The notes under the pieces: model-generated
Told to the model about the DNA's origin: nothing
Database searches by the model: none
The model's input: the letters and a program-made list of their open reading frames with translations, nothing else
Shown: positions 62,617 to 64,000 of the stretch, one piece after another
Layout of the letters: each line of letters begins with the position of its first letter
How positions within the stretch are numbered: the stretch's first letter is position 1
DNA from: 39-52-133 sp035531075
GTDB taxonomy: Bacteria > Pseudomonadota > Gammaproteobacteria > Burkholderiales > Gallionellaceae
Reading direction: 5' to 3'
Assembly: GCA_035531075.1 (NCBI GenBank)
Contig: DATKTO010000011.1
Coordinates: forward strand, 1 to 64,000
DNA: 64,000 bases
Translations under genes and position numbers: made by a program

Positions 62617-62630
62617 TTCAATTCATTGAA
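62617..62630. promoter_or_regulatory. Possible LysR-type dyad (T-N11-A) before the DUF4395 gene
   Basis: TTCAAT-TC-ATTGAA is a perfect 6-bp dyad and contains T-N11-A as in LysR sites. It lies just upstream of the start at 62638, and chance is not excluded. Confidence 0.3.
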
Positions 62631-62637
62631 AATAATC

Positions 62638-63120
62638 ATGCAAAATCAGACAAACGTAGACCATTCAGCGATTAAAACAGGCCAACTGCTCACAATTGCC
62701 ACATTGCTGGCCGCTTTCATCCTGGGCCACTGGGAATTAGTCGCCATCCTTGCAGTTATTTTTCTCATCACCGCCCTGATTAACCCGCTGGGGCCCTTTG
62801 TGTTGGTGTATCGATTACTGTTAAAGCCTTGGGGCATTGTCAAGCCGGACATGCGCATCGACAATCTTCAGCCCCATCTTTTTGGCCAGGCAGTGGGCGC
62901 GGCCAGTGCCGCTATCGCAGCATGTGCTCTCTATGCCGGGTATTCCTACGCAGGATGGCTTCTGGTGTGGGTGTTAATCGCGCTTACCGCAGTTTCATAC
63001 AATGGCTGGTGTATAGGATGCTTTCTCTACTATCAGATGAACCGAATGGGATTGCGCGGCTTCTTTGCCCACAAACCTACTGACAACGGTGTGTCACCGG
63101 GATCGCGCCCGAGAAAGTGA
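62638..63120 (+). CDS. DUF4395 membrane protein, short paralogue
   Basis: A 160-residue protein with about four membrane helices and DUF4395 landmarks: INPLGPFVLVYRLLLKPWGIVKPDMR, FGQAVGAASAAIAACALYAG and the Cys pair in YNGWCIGCFLYYQMNRMGL. It lacks the C-terminal extension of the protein at 29170-29925. Function is unknown. ATG 62638 is preferred to TTG 62626. It is divergent from the LysR gene. Confidence 0.78.
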   Translation: MQNQTNVDHSAIKTGQLLTIATLLAAFILGHWELVAILAVIFLITALINPLGPFVLVYRLLLKPWGIVKPDMRIDNLQPHLFGQAVGAASAAIAACALYAGYSYAGWLLVWVLIALTAVSYNGWCIGCFLYYQMNRMGLRGFFAHKPTDNGVSPGSRPRK

Positions 63121-63408
63121 AGCGCTGCTTCGGCTAGCGATTCGAACTGACTTGGCCCGCCTAATTGTTGGCGCAGCTCACTTGAATCTTGCGGGCATCA
63201 ACAAGCGTTTTTACCACCAAGCCGAGAGAAATGCCCAAGAGCGACAAGGATAAACTTAAAAAGTCAAAATCTGTCATTTGAGATACCTTTGAATAGCCCG
63301 GATATGGACTGTTCACGTATCTTGTCATTCATTTGCTGCAAGATTATGACAGGGTCAATGGACGGCAAAATGGAGGCGCGGCGCAAAACCCATGCGCTAA
63401 CAGTGGCA
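63121..63408. other. Intergenic region between the DUF4395 gene and msrA
   Basis: About 290 bases. The minus strand holds a 38-codon frame described separately. The rest has no clear gene, hairpin or repeat. Confidence 0.5.
63161..63277 (-). CDS. Possible 38-residue single-helix membrane peptide
   Basis: A short frame on the minus strand starts ATG at 63277 with AAGGT about eight bases upstream. It has a serine/leucine-rich hydrophobic helix (about 6-26, FLSLSLSLLGISLGLVV), then a basic segment KTLVDARK. It is long enough to be plausible but has no known homologue I recognise, and chance frames of this length are common. Confidence 0.35.
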   Translation of the reverse strand: MTDFDFLSLSLSLLGISLGLVVKTLVDARKIQVSCANN

Positions 63409-63945
63409 CTACTTCATCCTGGCTGCGAAATGCTCCTTGAATTTCGCCAGCTTGGGCGCCACCACAAACTGGCAATAGCCCTGCGCGGGGTGATTGGCAT
63501 AGTAGTGCTGGTGATAATCTTCCGCCGGGTAGAAAGTCGACGCAGCCACCAGTTCAGTCACCAGGGGCGCGGGAAAGATATGCTGCTTTCTTAACTCGCG
63601 CATCAGCTCCGCCGCATCTGCCCGCTGGTCTTCGTTGTGATAGAAAATGGCCGAACGGTACTGCGTACCCACGTCATTGCCCTGACGGTTAAGGGTGGTG
63701 GGGTCGTGTATGGTGAAGAATACCGCGAGCAGTTCATCGTAACTTACCTGAGCAGGATCAAAGGTGATCTGCACCGCTTCTGCATGGCCGCTATTGCCCG
63801 TACATACTTCCTCGTAGCTGGGGTTTGGCTTCTCACCGGCGATATAGCCGGACACTACCTTCTCCACACCGCGCATCTGCTCGAACACCGCTTCCAGACA
63901 CCAGAAACAGCCGCCTGCAAGTGTAGCTATCTGTTTGTCGCTCAT
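63409..63945 (-). CDS. msrA: Peptide methionine-S-sulfoxide reductase MsrA
   Basis: MsrA repairs oxidised methionine. The 178-residue cytosolic protein has the catalytic GGCFWCLEAVF motif (Cys near 13), GYxxGxxxNPSYEEVCTGNSGHAEAVQITFDP and PTTLNRQGNDVGTQYRSAI. ATG 63945 follows AAGGAGGG and is preferred to GTG 63948. The protein ends with EHFAARMK and has no visible resolving Cys in its tail. Confidence 0.97.
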   Translation of the reverse strand: MSDKQIATLAGGCFWCLEAVFEQMRGVEKVVSGYIAGEKPNPSYEEVCTGNSGHAEAVQITFDPAQVSYDELLAVFFTIHDPTTLNRQGNDVGTQYRSAIFYHNEDQRADAAELMRELRKQHIFPAPLVTELVAASTFYPAEDYHQHYYANHPAQGYCQFVVAPKLAKFKEHFAARMK

Positions 63946-63979
63946 CACATCCCTCCTTACATCACTTCAAGAAAATCAT

Positions 63980-64000
63980 GTAGGAGCGCAGCTTGCTGCG
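63980..64000. repeat. REP-like repeat, truncated by the window end
   Basis: GTAGGAGCGCAGCTTGCTGC followed by G resembles bacterial repetitive extragenic palindromes, and CGCAGC/GCTGCG forms the hairpin. It lies upstream of msrA; its other half is outside the window. Confidence 0.6.

Noticed and set aside
63065..63253. 62-codon frame overlapping the DUF4395 end
   Set aside because: Overlaps a real gene and has no ribosome site.
1..64000. CRISPR array, prophage, toxin-antitoxin or restriction-modification system
   Set aside because: No regularly spaced repeats, phage structural genes or recognisable defence genes were seen anywhere in the window.

Overview
The window is chromosomal DNA of a betaproteobacterium. 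Gene content, synteny and protein style (tig-clpP-clpX-lon-ppiD, a ccmABCDEFGHI operon, caa3-like cytochrome oxidase genes with DUF2909/DUF2970 partners) suggest the Nitrosomonadales/Gallionellaceae-like group. That placement is an inference from reading, not a phylogeny. GC content is moderate and most of the window is ordinary, densely packed core genome.

Layout. 1-1641: the 3' end of an IS256/Mutator-family transposase abuts a response-regulator/GGDEF/EAL gene that has lost its start. 1707-10061: genes for an aa3-type cytochrome c oxidase and its assembly (coxB with fused cytochrome c, coxA, a 29-codon ORF, ctaG, DUF2970, coxC; then DUF2909, SURF1, two SCO-like proteins, ctaB). No heme A synthase gene (ctaA) is present. 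10062-11148: gene-poor decayed DNA with a frameshifted response-regulator relic, a short direct repeat and a perfect 16-bp inverted repeat. 11149-18796: hupB, ung, a Sel1-repeat protein, a GT39-like glycosyltransferase, a VIT1/CCC1-like metal transporter, a lipoprotein, a sialidase-like protein paired with a membrane protein, and a HAD phosphatase. 18967-24179: RNA-modification and decay genes (rlmM, hslR, rluC, rne). 24304-30924: LMW phosphatase, TauE-like permease, amidinotransferase-like enzyme, ABC exporter, and a Crp/Fnr regulator divergent from a DUF4395 protein and a metallo-beta-lactamase-fold protein. 30959-42965: uvrB, aminotransferase, beta-CASP nuclease, a very long coiled-coil/AsmA-like fusion, tRNA-Asn, rep, gamma-carbonic anhydrase, an unknown Cys-containing membrane protein and a rhodanese. 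43044-50002: the complete System I cytochrome c maturation operon, on the minus strand. 50292-58741: tRNA-Asp, ppiD, tRNA-Asp, tRNA-Val, lon with a sigma-32-like promoter, clpX, clpP, tig; hupB, normally between lon and ppiD, is absent here. 59097-64000: pgi overlapping a radical SAM gene, a LysR regulator divergent from a second DUF4395 protein, a possible 38-residue membrane peptide, msrA, and a REP-like sequence cut by the window end.

The functions fit together: the ccm operon supplies heme attachment for c-type cytochromes such as the CoxB tail, SCO/CtaG/SURF1/CtaB assemble the oxidase, and the tig-clp-lon-ppiD block handles protein folding and turnover. I see no CRISPR array, prophage or complete mobile element, and no clearly new multigene system. 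The best leads are the coiled-coil/AsmA fusion, the Crp/Fnr-DUF4395-MBL locus with its palindrome and unusual MBL motif, the tiny ORF between coxA and ctaG, the unknown protein at 41691-42296, and the decayed two-component relics.
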